Shown piece after piece: positions 53,790-62,839 of a DNA stretch of 64,000 bases (the first letter of the stretch is position 1; each line of letters begins with the position of its first letter). This stretch comes from Candidatus Bathyarchaeota archaeon A05DMB-4 (GTDB taxonomy: Archaea > Thermoproteota > Bathyarchaeia > Bathyarchaeales > SOJC01). The translations under genes were made by a program, and so were the position numbers. Under the pieces are notes generated by a model. It was given only the letters and a program-made list of their open reading frames with translations, searched no databases and was not told where the DNA came from. Location of the stretch: contig JABFQO010000007.1 of NCBI GenBank assembly GCA_019685575.1, positions 1-64,000 on the forward strand, read 5' to 3'.

Positions 53790-55478
53790 ATGCCAAAACC
53801 TTGGCACAAAAACTGGCCGGAAAAAGTTGCACAATCTATCCAATACCCCGACGTGCCGCTTCATGAACTCCTGACAAGAACAGCCAACCTATACCCAAAG
53901 AATACGGCCATCGTTTTCTACGGAAAAACAATCACATACAAGGAACTAGAAACACTCACAAACAAGTTTGCCACAGCATTAAACGATTTAGGCGTCAAAA
54001 AAACCGACCGAATCGCGCTGCTCCTCCCAAACATCCCACAATACATAATCAGCTACTACGGCGCACTTAAAGCAGGCGCCACAGTAACCGCCATCAGCCC
54101 GCTTTCAAAAGAACGCGAAATCATGCACCAACTCAACGACTCCGAAGCCGAAACAATCGTTGCGCTCGACGTTTTCTTCCCAGCGATAAAAAACATCTGG
54201 AACCACACAACCCTCAAACGAGTAATAATCGCAAAAATGAAAGAATACCTACCAAGCACAAAAGCATTCTTCGGCACCCTACTCGGCAAAGTGCCCAGCC
54301 GCAAAGTCGAAAAACAACCAAGCGTTTACTTCTTCAAGGAACTAACAGAAAAACACCCGCCAAACCCGCCCACCGTAAAAATAAACCCGAGATCAGACCT
54401 AGCCGCACTCCAATACACTGGTGGAACAACAGGAATCCCAAAAGGCGCCATGCTAACACACTACAACCTAGTAACAAACGCCGTAATGTGCGCAGAATGG
54501 CTAACTGCGAGGACAAGCCAAGAAGTGTTCCTCACCGTGCTGCCACTCTTCCACATATACGGAATGACAACCTCAATGAACGCGGCCATCTACATCGCCG
54601 GCACCATGGTTCTACTCCCAAGATTTCACCCGACAGACGTGCTGAAGGCAATCGAACAATACGGAGTGACAATTTTCTGCGGCGTCCCAACAATGTACAC
54701 CGTACTCGTCAACCACCCCCACATCACAAAATACAAACTTTCAACCATCAAATTCTGCATCTCCGGCGCAGCGCCACTCCCGCCAGAAGTACAGAGAAAG
54801 TTTATGAAAATCACGGGCGGCGTACTCGTAGAAGGCTACGGACTCACCGAAAGCTCACCCGTAACGCACTGCAACCCATTAGACCCAACCATGAAAACAG
54901 TAAAAATCGGATCCATCGGAATCCCATGGCCCGATACTGAAGCAAAAATCGTCGACATAAAAACTGGAAAGAAAGAACAGCCACCCGGCAAGGTCGGCGA
55001 ACTCGTCGTTAAGGGTCCGCAGGTGATGCTGGGCTACTGGAACATGCCAGAAGACACGGCGGCCGTGCTGAAAGACGGTTGGTTGTACACGGGCGACGTG
55101 GGCAAAATGGACGAAGACGGCTACTTCTTCATCACAGACCGCAAAAAAGACCTAATCAAATACAAGGGCTACAGCGTGTACCCGCGAGAATTGGAAGACG
55201 TGCTGTACGAACACCCGGCAGTAAAACTTTGCGCGGTAGTGGGCAAACCAGACGAAACATCAGGAGAAATTCCAAAGGCTTTCGTAGTGCTTAAAGAAGG
55301 CGCGAAAGCCACAGAAAAAGAGCTTATTCAATTCGTAAAAGACCGCGTGGCTCCCTACAAGGCCATCCGAGAAATCGAATTCAGAAAAGAACTCCCCACC
55401 TCACTCGTGGGAAAAGTCCTTCGCCGAACACTACGAGAAGAAGAAACCGAAAAACAACAACCCGCAGCCCAAGCATAA
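53790..55478 (+). CDS. AMP-forming acyl-CoA synthetase (long-chain type)
   Basis: A 562-residue adenylate-forming ligase activating a carboxylic acid with ATP and CoA. Core motifs are YTGGTTGIPKGAMLTH (ATP loop), EGYGLTESSPVTH, YTGDVGKMDEDGYFFITDRKKD, KYKGYSVYPRELED, and the C-terminal lysine motif GKVLRRTLR. The frame is open to 53649 inside the repeat element; ATG 53790 with AAGGAG upstream gives the normal N-terminus. The long-chain substrate is a family-level guess. The coding strand is A/C-rich, like other genes behind this element. Confidence 0.93.
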   Translation: MPKPWHKNWPEKVAQSIQYPDVPLHELLTRTANLYPKNTAIVFYGKTITYKELETLTNKFATALNDLGVKKTDRIALLLPNIPQYIISYYGALKAGATVTAISPLSKEREIMHQLNDSEAETIVALDVFFPAIKNIWNHTTLKRVIIAKMKEYLPSTKAFFGTLLGKVPSRKVEKQPSVYFFKELTEKHPPNPPTVKINPRSDLAALQYTGGTTGIPKGAMLTHYNLVTNAVMCAEWLTARTSQEVFLTVLPLFHIYGMTTSMNAAIYIAGTMVLLPRFHPTDVLKAIEQYGVTIFCGVPTMYTVLVNHPHITKYKLSTIKFCISGAAPLPPEVQRKFMKITGGVLVEGYGLTESSPVTHCNPLDPTMKTVKIGSIGIPWPDTEAKIVDIKTGKKEQPPGKVGELVVKGPQVMLGYWNMPEDTAAVLKDGWLYTGDVGKMDEDGYFFITDRKKDLIKYKGYSVYPRELEDVLYEHPAVKLCAVVGKPDETSGEIPKAFVVLKEGAKATEKELIQFVKDRVAPYKAIREIEFRKELPTSLVGKVLRRTLREEETEKQQPAAQA

Positions 55479-55588
55479 ACCAAAAACACATCTCCACTAG
55501 ACGAGCGTGTACGCACGCCTAGAGAACAACGACCTCTGCAAGGAAAAACGATAAAGCGGTCACTCACCTATCCTATCCTGAACGTCTT

Positions 55589-55667
55589 GGGCCCGTAGCC
55601 TAGTCAGGATTAGGGTGTCGGCCTTCGGAGCCGGTGGTCTTGGGTTCAAATCCCAACGGGCCCGCCA
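55589..55667 (+). tRNA. tRNA-Arg (anticodon TCG)
   Basis: A cloverleaf can be drawn by eye. Acceptor arms GGGCCCG and CGGGCCC pair fully. The anticodon arm TCGGC-CTTCGGA-GCCGG reads TCG, for CGA codons. The T arm is TTGGG-TTCAAAT-CCCAA, with discriminator G. CCA is encoded at 55665-55667. No intron. Confidence 0.95.
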
Positions 55668-55703
55668 AAAACACTAAATTTGGTTTACAGTAAAGTGTTG
55701 ATT

Positions 55704-56186
55704 ATGGAACTCACAACCGTCAAAATCGAGCCGCCGAAAGACTGCAACGTAATCTTGGGCATGGCACACTTCATTAAAACAGTTGAAGACTTGTATGAGG
55801 CTCTTGTGAATTCTGTGCCCAGCATAAAATTCGGCATAGGCTTCTGCGAAAGTTCTGGCCCGTGTTTGGTTCGTGTGGAGGGCAATGATGAAGAACTGAA
55901 ACAGTTAGCCGCTAAAACAGCTTTTAACCTCGCAGCGGGACACAGTTTCGTCGTTTTCATAAAAAACGCCTACCCGCTGAACGTGCTGGACAAGATAAAG
56001 CATGTTCCCGAAGTCTGCACAATCTACGCTTCAACCGCGAACCCGCTGGAAGTCATAATCGCAGAAACCACGCAGGGCAGAGGCATAATAGGCGTTGTTG
56101 ACGGTTTTAAGAGTAAAGGCATCGAAACAGAAAACGACGTTAAAGCCCGAAAAGAATTCCTCAGAAAAATCGGCTACAAACTGTGA
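55704..56186 (+). CDS. Adenosine-specific kinase family protein
   Basis: A 160-residue protein matching the small archaeal/bacterial adenosine_kin family (PF04008-like) along its whole length: [61 protein letters not shown], and [19 protein letters not shown]. The family was named from structural work with bound adenosine; the reaction is not firmly known to me. ATG 55704 gives the conserved start. It follows the tRNA-Arg gene. Confidence 0.9.
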   Translation: MELTTVKIEPPKDCNVILGMAHFIKTVEDLYEALVNSVPSIKFGIGFCESSGPCLVRVEGNDEELKQLAAKTAFNLAAGHSFVVFIKNAYPLNVLDKIKHVPEVCTIYASTANPLEVIIAETTQGRGIIGVVDGFKSKGIETENDVKARKEFLRKIGYKL

Positions 56187-56352
56187 TTAGGAGAAAAACC
56201 GACGCTTTCGTTTATTCATTAATACTAAACACACATCGAACCTTCGAGTGCACGCTTGCGAACCTTTCCGCACACGCTGACCATGAATACTGAGCGTGAG
56301 TTCATAACACTTTTCTATACATAAAGGGCCATGATTAACTGGTGAATAAACC

Positions 56353-56445
56353 ATGCCGAAAATACGACCGTTTATGCGAAGAAAACCAGGACAGAAAAAG
56401 CGAACGGTACACGTGAAAGGCCACTATAGACACACGCGCGCATAA
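56353..56445 (+). CDS. Tiny basic protein, 30 residues
   Basis: Read by eye: ATG 56353 to TAA 56443-56445. The product is extremely basic, beginning MPKIRPFMRRKPGQKKR and ending HYRHTRA. A perfect archaeal ribosome site GGTGA at 56341-56345 lies seven bases before the ATG, and a TATA-like CTATACATAAA at about 56317-56327 lies the right distance upstream of it. Ribosomal-type or nucleic-acid-binding character is inferred from composition only. The region on either side (56187-56340, 56446-56549) shows no other gene. Confidence 0.6.
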   Translation: MPKIRPFMRRKPGQKKRTVHVKGHYRHTRA

Positions 56446-56552
56446 ACAACCGCACGGTCTATTCTAGCATTTTTTCGAAAAAAGTAGCATGTATCATGCG
56501 CCATGTTTTTCTGTTCTTTTTTTGTGTTAACCAAAAAACCGCACAACAATGG

Positions 56553-56648
56553 TGGGGTCGCTGGGATTTGAACCCAGGATCGCCAGCGTTCTGTACGCGT
56601 TTTGCGTCCCCCAGGCTGGTATCCTTGACCAAGCTAGACGACGACCCC
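56553..56648 (-). tRNA. tRNA-Pro (anticodon GGG) with a 20-base intron
   Basis: Minus-strand cloverleaf: acceptor GGGGTCG with CGACCCC, discriminator A, and CCA encoded (complement of 56550-56552). The anticodon stem CCAGC/GCTGG encloses 27 bases instead of 7. Removing 20 bases at the canonical 37/38 site leaves the loop CTGGGGC, matching the loop form of the tRNA-Pro(TGG) at 62765. The intron forms a small hairpin (ACGC/GCGT), and a three-base AAC bulge lies at the 3' junction, as in a relaxed bulge-helix-bulge. Confidence 0.92.
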
Positions 56649-56708
56649 TACATACTATTTTGCGAACGAATACTTTTATTTTCTAGCTTAAATATCCTCT
56701 GTGTTTAG

Positions 56709-56927
56709 GTGTTGTCCGAGTTGGTCAAGTGGGAATACAAGGTGGTTCCGATAAAGACGCAGATTCATTCAGATCGTTTCCATGCAGACAGAAAGCCAGT
56801 CATAGATGATGTTCAAAATGACCTTAACGCCTTAGGCGACGAAGGATGGGAACTTGTCAGCATCCAGGATGTTCACCTTCCCGACGACAGAATATTCACT
56901 GTCGCTTACCTCAAGAGAAAAAAATAA
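56709..56927 (+). CDS. DUF4177-like small protein
   Basis: A 72-residue cytosolic protein. VKWEYKVVPIKTQ at the start and LNALGDEGWELVSIQDV, then a final strand TVAYLKRKK, follow the DUF4177 pattern. The role of the family is unknown to me. GTG 56709 or TTG 56712 is the likely start; no strong ribosome site is visible. It lies just beyond the tRNA-Pro gene on the other strand. Confidence 0.75.
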   Translation: MLSELVKWEYKVVPIKTQIHSDRFHADRKPVIDDVQNDLNALGDEGWELVSIQDVHLPDDRIFTVAYLKRKK

Positions 56928-57138
56928 CAAACAGCATAGAGACGCCCACACTTACTCCTTACGCGTTACATAACATAGCCCGGAAAAAGAAGATCACGCG
57001 GAAGCCTTTTGACAAATTTGCGTTTCGCCGCGGTTGCACGTCGTTTGGACAAAATTTTCGGGATGCATAATAGTGTCGAAATTTAGATGACCGCAAAAGT
57101 CTTATTCAATAGCGTTGAATTAAATTTGAGGAAAATCT

Positions 57139-57333
57139 ATGAGCAAAGAAGTTGAAAAAGGACTCCAGCGAATCGGCGTTACAGTGTCAAAGCCCATAAT
57201 GGCTTTGATCGCTATAATCTTCGGCATACTTGTCATCGTTTATCCGGATTTGCTGCAATGGATCGTCGGGTTGTACTTTATCATCCAAGGCATACTGTTC
57301 TTCATCGATTATTTCGAACTGAGAAGAAAATAA
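57139..57333 (+). CDS. Small two-span membrane protein
   Basis: A 64-residue protein with two hydrophobic helices (MALIAIIFGILVIVY, about 21-35; QWIVGLYFIIQGILFFIDYF, about 40-59) and basic ends, like the DUF308/DUF3096 type of short membrane proteins. GAGGAAAA lies before ATG 57139. Function unknown. It resembles in size and layout the protein at 63095-63280, which sits behind a phased element. Confidence 0.75.
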   Translation: MSKEVEKGLQRIGVTVSKPIMALIAIIFGILVIVYPDLLQWIVGLYFIIQGILFFIDYFELRRK

Positions 57334-57344
57334 CACAGTTGACG

Positions 57345-57368
57345 CGTTAGTCACCCTTTTTTTCTATT
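57345..57368 (+). terminator. T-rich terminator
   Basis: A run of seven T and further T residues lie about 20 bases after the stop of the small membrane protein, as expected for archaeal termination. Confidence 0.4.
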
Positions 57369-57584
57369 ATAGACGCACAGTAGTTTGGGGAACATTCAGG
57401 TCTCCTCGACAAGATTGCACCGTGCCAATATCAATAAACCGGCGGATCTCGTAGGCGATTTTTAAACAACATATCTCTCCTAACAAGGCATGATTGAATG
57501 GATAGACAAAGTTTTATTGGACAAACTGGAGTACATGTCGTATAAGAAAAACCTGCGAAACACGTAGTGAAGAAGGCATAGGCA

Positions 57585-58112
57585 ATGGAGTTCTATCAAG
57601 TAGTACGAACCAGAAGAAGCGTAAGAAAATACAAACCAGACCCGGTTCCGAAGGAAACCTTAAACAGAATCCTCGAAGCAGTCCGCATTGCGCCATCAGG
57701 TTCAAACCGTCAACCATGGAAATTCATCCTAATCACTGACCCAGCGCTTAAACGAAAACTCGCCACCGCGTGCCATAACCAAAAGTTCATCGCCGAGGCT
57801 CCAATCGCAATCGTAGCCCTCGCACAAAAACTTCAGATAAACCGAGGGGGCTACATGGGTGAAATGAGCACACTCATGGATACGACGATTGCCTTTACTC
57901 ACCTCGTCCTCGCCGCACGAGCCGAAGCCTTAGGAACTTGCTGGATCGGCGCCTTCAATAATGACGAAATCAAGAAACTTCTTAACATTCCCGACGAATA
58001 TTACGTGGTCGCGGTCACGCCGTTGGGTTCTCCAGCGAACGGAGAAAAGGCGTTTACGGAGACTGTTGACAGAAAACCCTTGAAGGAAATCGTAACAGAA
58101 AACGAATTCTAA
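57585..58112 (+). CDS. Nitroreductase-family FMN oxidoreductase
   Basis: A 175-residue nitroreductase fold. The FMN-binding start is VVRTRRSVRKYKPDPVP; RIAPSGSNRQPWKFILI, HLVLAARAEALGTCWIGAF and the phosphate-contacting GSP of VAVTPLGSPANGEK are present. It uses NAD(P)H with an unknown acceptor. ATG 57585 is used. A 25-residue frame at 57491-57568 lies upstream but is weak. The stop is 15 bases before the FAH gene, so the two are probably co-transcribed. Confidence 0.92.
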   Translation: MEFYQVVRTRRSVRKYKPDPVPKETLNRILEAVRIAPSGSNRQPWKFILITDPALKRKLATACHNQKFIAEAPIAIVALAQKLQINRGGYMGEMSTLMDTTIAFTHLVLAARAEALGTCWIGAFNNDEIKKLLNIPDEYYVVAVTPLGSPANGEKAFTETVDRKPLKEIVTENEF

Positions 58113-58127
58113 GACGGGCTGCAACAG

Positions 58128-58961
58128 TTGAAGATTGCACGTTTTAAACACAACAACAAACAACACGTGGGCATAGTAAACGAGAAAACTGGAACCGTCA
58201 CGGTCATCACTAAACCCGCAACCATTGAACAACTAATCCGCCAAAACACAAAGACACTTGACGCAGTCGAAAAAGGCGCTGTTCTAAAACTCGATCAAGT
58301 GCAACTGCAAGCACCAATCGCGCATCCAACAAAAATCATTTGCCTCGGCCTAAACTACTATGACCACGCAAAGGAACAAAACGCCCAGATTCCCGACGAA
58401 CCCATAATTTTCCTCAAACCTCACACAGCCATCACGGGTCCAAACCAGCCTGTTCTAAAGCCGAAATTTGTGAAGCAACTCGACTACGAAGCCGAACTCG
58501 CCATCATAATCGGCAAAAAAGCCAAAAACATCGCATTAACCGAAGCAAAACACCATATCTTCGGCTATACCGTGCTTAATGACGTTTCAGCCCGCGACGT
58601 ACAATTCAAGGACAAACAATGGACAAGAGGAAAAAGTTTCGACACATTCGCCCCAACAGGACCATACGTAACGACAGCCGATCAAATCGGAAACCCTAAC
58701 AATTTGAGAATAAGAACTTGGGTAAACCGGGAACTACGTCAGGATTCGTCTACGAAAAACATGGTCTTCAACGTGTATCAGGTGGTTCATCATTTAAGCC
58801 GAGTAATGACGCTTGAGCCTACGGACATAATTGCCACGGGTACGCCGGCAGGCGTAGGGTTCGCAATGAAGCCCGAACCAAAGTTTCTAAAATCAGGCGA
58901 CATGGTCAAAGTGGAAATCGAGGGAATCGGGACACTCGAAAACCACGTTATCGAAGCCTAA
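58128..58961 (+). CDS. Fumarylacetoacetate hydrolase family protein
   Basis: A 277-residue FAH-fold enzyme. The N-terminal domain (1-65) precedes the catalytic barrel with ICLGLNYYDHAKEQNA, IIFLKPHTAITGPNQPV, the metal-binding YEAELAIIIG, GYTVLNDVSARDVQ, and ATGTPAGVG. Likely reactions are hydrolysis or decarboxylation of 2-oxo acids; the substrate is not readable. TTG 58128 starts the protein with KIARF. Follows the nitroreductase gene. Confidence 0.93.
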   Translation: MKIARFKHNNKQHVGIVNEKTGTVTVITKPATIEQLIRQNTKTLDAVEKGAVLKLDQVQLQAPIAHPTKIICLGLNYYDHAKEQNAQIPDEPIIFLKPHTAITGPNQPVLKPKFVKQLDYEAELAIIIGKKAKNIALTEAKHHIFGYTVLNDVSARDVQFKDKQWTRGKSFDTFAPTGPYVTTADQIGNPNNLRIRTWVNRELRQDSSTKNMVFNVYQVVHHLSRVMTLEPTDIIATGTPAGVGFAMKPEPKFLKSGDMVKVEIEGIGTLENHVIEA

Positions 58962-58971
58962 CATATGCGGC

Positions 58972-59190
58972 TTAAGCATGTTTGGCCCAAGCTTCCTTCA
59001 ATTCACGAATAAAACTTGCCTCATCCGTGGCTAATCGTTCTTTGATTCTACGCCATGTCGCTTGGCAATTCTTGTAATCTACGCCTACGATGCCGTGGAT
59101 GATTCGGTCAATCTTCTGCTTGTTCTCTTTCGTGACTAGTATGCCTGCTCTTCGGAAAACCTCTTGGAGATGTCTAAAATAACAGGTCAA
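58972..59190 (-). CDS. Small conserved-looking helical protein
   Basis: A 72-residue soluble helical protein that I do not recognise. Segments such as HLQEVFRRAGILVTKENKQKIDRIIHGIVG and TWRRIKERLATDE suggest a helical bundle with some resemblance to a DNA- or RNA-binding protein. TTG 59190 is preceded by GTGAGG, which overlaps the stop of the CMD gene, so the pair is a coupled operon. It converges with the FAH gene. Confidence 0.7.
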   Translation of the reverse strand: MTCYFRHLQEVFRRAGILVTKENKQKIDRIIHGIVGVDYKNCQATWRRIKERLATDEASFIRELKEAWAKHA

Positions 59191-59199
59191 CTCAAAACC

Positions 59200-59613
59200 T
59201 CACAATTTAACGGGTTCGCCCTTTCGACGCTTTTCCATGCATTGGTCAAACAAGTCCACGGCGCGACGCAAATGGGGAATGGTTATGGAGCCGCCGACTA
59301 TTAATGCAACGTTTAAAGCCTCGAAGAATTCTTCTTCGGTGACGCCTTCTTGAACACAACGGATAACGTGATAGGCTATGCAGTCGTTGCAACGCAAAAC
59401 CGTGGAGGCCACCAAACCAAGCAATTCTTTAGTTTTTACGCTCAACGCGCCCTTCTCATAAGCCCGGGAATCCAACGCAAAAAACCGTTTAATCCCAAGG
59501 TTACCCGTGGAAAGTACACGTTGGTTCATGCGTTCACGATAACGCCTAAACTCTTCAAACTCGTCCAACATGAACCCCACGGCTTTCATAATTAAAGAGT
59601 TAGCATAAAACAC
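59200..59613 (-). CDS. Carboxymuconolactone decarboxylase (AhpD-like) family protein
   Basis: A CMD-domain protein, up to 137 residues. The redox motif CNDCIAYHV (CxxC-x3-H) is that of AhpD-type peroxidase partners; KTKELLGLVASTVLRC and ALIVGGSITIPHLRRAVDLF complete the domain. A thiol-based antioxidant role is likely. GTG 59613 is the far start; ATG 59589 and ATG 59571 are also possible and the last begins the typical helix. The downstream small gene overlaps its ribosome site with this stop. Confidence 0.9.
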   Translation of the reverse strand: MFYANSLIMKAVGFMLDEFEEFRRYRERMNQRVLSTGNLGIKRFFALDSRAYEKGALSVKTKELLGLVASTVLRCNDCIAYHVIRCVQEGVTEEEFFEALNVALIVGGSITIPHLRRAVDLFDQCMEKRRKGEPVKL

Positions 59614-59883
59614 TTTCCAAACGCAACATCCAGTAGTTGGCGGCTTGTTTGATCCGTTGCCTTGCTTGAAACTATAGTTTGATATGTGGTTTTTCCATGG
59701 TTCTTTGTGGGTGACTGTTCGAGAAGTTCGACTTTTTTGTTTTTAGGCACATAGACATTTCTTCCATAAGCTTTTTAGGACAAATGCAACTATCAATATA
59801 CGGTGGAGTTTGAACCCGAGAATTAGGTAAATCTTAAATATTGAGGATAGAATACTGGATGTTTAACTTTCGGGAAGGATGAG
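59614..59883. other. Divergent intergenic gap
   Basis: A 270-base A/T-rich gap between the CMD gene and the exported-protein pair. TCTTAAATATTG near 59830-59841 is a plausible TATA element for the rightward pair. No gene, tRNA or repeat is visible. Confidence 0.5.
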
Positions 59884-60543
59884 ATGGACCCGCCTTCTAA
59901 AAAAACATTAATCCCCATACTTCTCGTGTCAATAATTCTGCCAGTCAGTCTTATCCTGGGTTTTAATCGAACATCGGAATTCCACATTTCACGAGAAATC
60001 AACGTAAAAGCAGTAGAATGGAACTTCACAAGACCCTATTATCCATATCAGGTAAGTAAACATGTTCCAATTGGAGAACCCGTCGTAAATTCCCACAATG
60101 ACGATGTCGCTGCTATTCAGCTCAGCCTATTCATGGGTGATTATTTTGAAGAATCTTTGGAATTCGGTGATTATATCCTCTTCAGAACAATCTTTTCTGC
60201 AAATCTCACCAAGGGCTTCATTTACAAATTGCAGATAAAATTTTCTTGTATAGATGAAAATGTCAGTCTAGATATACTCGGCTACATTGGTAGCGACAGT
60301 CCTATCGAAACCCGTAATCTTTCAATATTACGTGTTATAGACTACGTAAGCGAACCATACGTTGATGCCATAGCTACTGGCGATCGAAAAACTTGCTACC
60401 TAAAAATGTATGCATTTTGGCTATTCTTTGACGAAAACAATGTTGATCACGGGTGTATGGCGATAGCCGATCTTGTTATTTTTAACGGTTCGGAATACGT
60501 GAAGATACAAATCCCAATAAGTCTCGGGGTATTTATTTCGTGA
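59884..60543 (+). CDS. Membrane-anchored exported protein
   Basis: A 219-residue protein with an N-terminal signal-anchor (IPILLVSIILPVSLILGF, about 10-27) and a beta-rich outside domain with sequons. I do not recognise it. Near residues 190-200 a segment (MYAFWLFFDENNVDHGCMAIADLVIF) resembles one in the next protein (IFAYWFFYDNNNQEHELYVTATVEY), so the two share a domain. GGAAGGATGAG precedes ATG 59884. The stop overlaps the next start by four bases; the two products probably act together at the cell surface. Confidence 0.75.
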   Translation: MDPPSKKTLIPILLVSIILPVSLILGFNRTSEFHISREINVKAVEWNFTRPYYPYQVSKHVPIGEPVVNSHNDDVAAIQLSLFMGDYFEESLEFGDYILFRTIFSANLTKGFIYKLQIKFSCIDENVSLDILGYIGSDSPIETRNLSILRVIDYVSEPYVDAIATGDRKTCYLKMYAFWLFFDENNVDHGCMAIADLVIFNGSEYVKIQIPISLGVFIS

Positions 60544-62756
60544 AGAAACGAGTCATTCTTGCAAGCATTATTGTAGCATTGTTATTTTTCAGCGTTTTTC
60601 ATTACGTAGCAATAGCTTGGGAGTTTGAAAGACCATCCTGTTTAGTTGATATCAATGAACGAGATGAAACTTCTATAACAAACGGTAATGTAAGCGTAGG
60701 ATTGGGTACACATATCGGCGAGTACGTAGATGATAGTTCGACGTATGGCTGTGATTATGCGTTATTGAAGTTGGTGGCTACGTCCAATACGAGGAGAAAT
60801 GTGAACTACCAGTGGATGGGAGATACTTTTCTTTGGCACGACATCACTTATAATGTTAGTGACCATCCTTGGCAGGGAGGTTGGGTCTCAACTTTTGGAA
60901 ATCCTTTCCAATTTTATGGCGGCTACAGGAGCAGTGAATATTATAGCGTTTGGGTGTCTCCGTACGGATTTGTAAGCGTCGATGGCGAATATTGGGGGAG
61001 CCCTCCATCCAGCATCCCAAGCGGAATAGATCCTAACGCGTTCATCGCGGTTTTTTGGCGCGATGACCTGTACATAGATGACCAGAGCTCTATTACGTAT
61101 GGATACGTGAGTCATTTGTTCGGCGTGGATTGCTTATGCATCAGTTGGAACAATTTGTGGAGTCCCGGCGGTAACGGGTACCGCCATTCTTTTCAACTGT
61201 TGTTGGAAATAACCTCTGGATACGATAGATTCTATTTTTACGGTAGAATATGGCTTCAGTATCGATCGATCGTGGTAAACAATGCCGTGCTTGTTGGGGT
61301 TGAAGATGAATCGGGAGAACTTGGCGTAACAATAGACTCGACTTATCTAAGCAGCGGCTCAGCGTTCAGAATATTCCCACAAAGATGGGGCCGATTTATT
61401 AAGAATCTTAAAATCACAATAACCAAGCCAGAAGGAGATACAACCGCAAATATTGATATTTTTACGACTGGCCTAGGCGTTTCAAATTTCAGAGGATATA
61501 ACATTGCAGGAAACTTGACCCCACCAGAACATGAAGATCTGTCCGGAAGATTTGCAACGGCTTTTCTTGGTACAGGGACATTACTTGCAACAGTTTTCTT
61601 CCCAGAAGTTGGTTGGGTGAAGGGTCTTTGCTTGTTGATTGACGGAGCGCTTTGCGCCTATGGCTGGACGGATGCTTTTTTCGCCGCTCAGAAGCAAGCA
61701 CAAGCACTTCCCCCTCTTGACATAATTGATGGGCAAACGGTAAATCACATAAAAGTTGCAGCAGTAAATGAAGGTGTTATGGATGCCTCAGTATGTATTT
61801 TTGCATATTGGTTTTTCTACGATAATAACAATCAAGAGCATGAACTCTACGTGACAGCGACGGTTGAATATGATGATGTGGATAGTCAATATGGGTATAC
61901 CCCCTATCTTCGTACATTAACCACCGAGCCAATCCATCTAAAGTTCACACGAGATATCGGGAATGATTTTGCCAATGTAAAGACAGTAACTCCGGGCTTT
62001 TACAGAGGATGCCTTGGAAGAGAAACGATTCAAAGTCCCCGCGACGATGATGATTTCTACAAAATTAACGTGGTCTGGCCAAACACGCAAATAGACGTTT
62101 CCGTGACGTCGCCCATCGAAGCCAATTTCGACCTTTATCTATACGATGCGGGCCATAATCTTCGTGCAATGAGTTGTAACCCTGAGGAAGGAGCCACTGA
62201 AACCATTCGGTACATAGGCTTTGGAGGGAACTGGTACGTAGATGTAAAACGTGCTGGCGGAAATGGCATCTACAACTTAACCATAGCCTTAAGCGTTCCT
62301 CCTCCACCGCCTCCGCCTCCCCCTGGCGGTGGATGCCCTACGTTGTTTGTTTGGAATGGCACAGTTTTTCTGGAGGAAGCAACGTTAAACATCCATTCCG
62401 AACCTAATGTTGACGTTAACTTCTTTTATCCGCTAAACAATGCCCCGGCGATTAAATACGGCGTCTACACGCTGAAGCTTTCAGAAATTGGTGAAGGCTA
62501 CAACTTCACCGAATCGTTCATTGACAACACCAAATTATTCATCATAGACGAGCATGGCTTCTGGTATCCCTGTCCACTCTTGATGGCAACGCATTCAAGA
62601 TATGGAAACGTATGGTCAAAACTCGTCCTCAGCGACGACGTGAGAACAAACACGTTGAAAGGCGACGAAATCCTCCTAAAATTCTTCAACTTCTGGCCTG
62701 TAAACCCCACCGCTTTCGTGTTCATCCTTGAGGGGCACAACCCGTTGAAACAATAG
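60540..62756 (+). CDS. Large exported multi-domain protein with PPC-like domain
   Basis: A 738-residue protein. A signal peptide (about 1-26) is followed by a beta-rich domain with aromatic repeats (IDPNAFIAVFWRDDLYID; FQLLLEITSGYDRFYFYGRIW) like nidogen-type surface domains. A segment shared with the preceding protein lies near 420. A PPC-like beta sandwich (DDDFYKINVVWPNTQIDVSV to YNLTIALSV, about 500-585) is followed by a proline run of nine and a C-terminal beta domain. GTG 60540 overlaps the previous stop. No catalytic motif is seen; an adhesin or envelope protein is the best guess. Confidence 0.75.
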   Translation: MKKRVILASIIVALLFFSVFHYVAIAWEFERPSCLVDINERDETSITNGNVSVGLGTHIGEYVDDSSTYGCDYALLKLVATSNTRRNVNYQWMGDTFLWHDITYNVSDHPWQGGWVSTFGNPFQFYGGYRSSEYYSVWVSPYGFVSVDGEYWGSPPSSIPSGIDPNAFIAVFWRDDLYIDDQSSITYGYVSHLFGVDCLCISWNNLWSPGGNGYRHSFQLLLEITSGYDRFYFYGRIWLQYRSIVVNNAVLVGVEDESGELGVTIDSTYLSSGSAFRIFPQRWGRFIKNLKITITKPEGDTTANIDIFTTGLGVSNFRGYNIAGNLTPPEHEDLSGRFATAFLGTGTLLATVFFPEVGWVKGLCLLIDGALCAYGWTDAFFAAQKQAQALPPLDIIDGQTVNHIKVAAVNEGVMDASVCIFAYWFFYDNNNQEHELYVTATVEYDDVDSQYGYTPYLRTLTTEPIHLKFTRDIGNDFANVKTVTPGFYRGCLGRETIQSPRDDDDFYKINVVWPNTQIDVSVTSPIEANFDLYLYDAGHNLRAMSCNPEEGATETIRYIGFGGNWYVDVKRAGGNGIYNLTIALSVPPPPPPPPPGGGCPTLFVWNGTVFLEEATLNIHSEPNVDVNFFYPLNNAPAIKYGVYTLKLSEIGEGYNFTESFIDNTKLFIIDEHGFWYPCPLLMATHSRYGNVWSKLVLSDDVRTNTLKGDEILLKFFNFWPVNPTAFVFILEGHNPLKQ

Positions 62757-62764
62757 TTTTTTGG

Positions 62765-62839
62765 TGGGGCTGCCCGGATTTGGACCGGGGTCTAGAGAGC
62801 CCAAGTCTCCAAGCCTAGACCAAGCTAGCCGACAGCCCC
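62765..62839 (-). tRNA. tRNA-Pro (anticodon TGG)
   Basis: Minus-strand cloverleaf: acceptor GGGGCTG with CAGCCCC, discriminator A, and CCA encoded by the complement of 62762-62764. The anticodon arm GGAGA-CTTGGGC-TCTCT reads TGG. The T arm is CCCGG-TCCAAAT-CCGGG. No intron, unlike the tRNA-Pro(GGG) at 56553. Confidence 0.95.

Noticed and set aside
57491-57568. 25-residue open frame before the nitroreductase gene
   Set aside because: No clear ribosome site beyond a weak AAGG and no distinctive composition; chance is likely.
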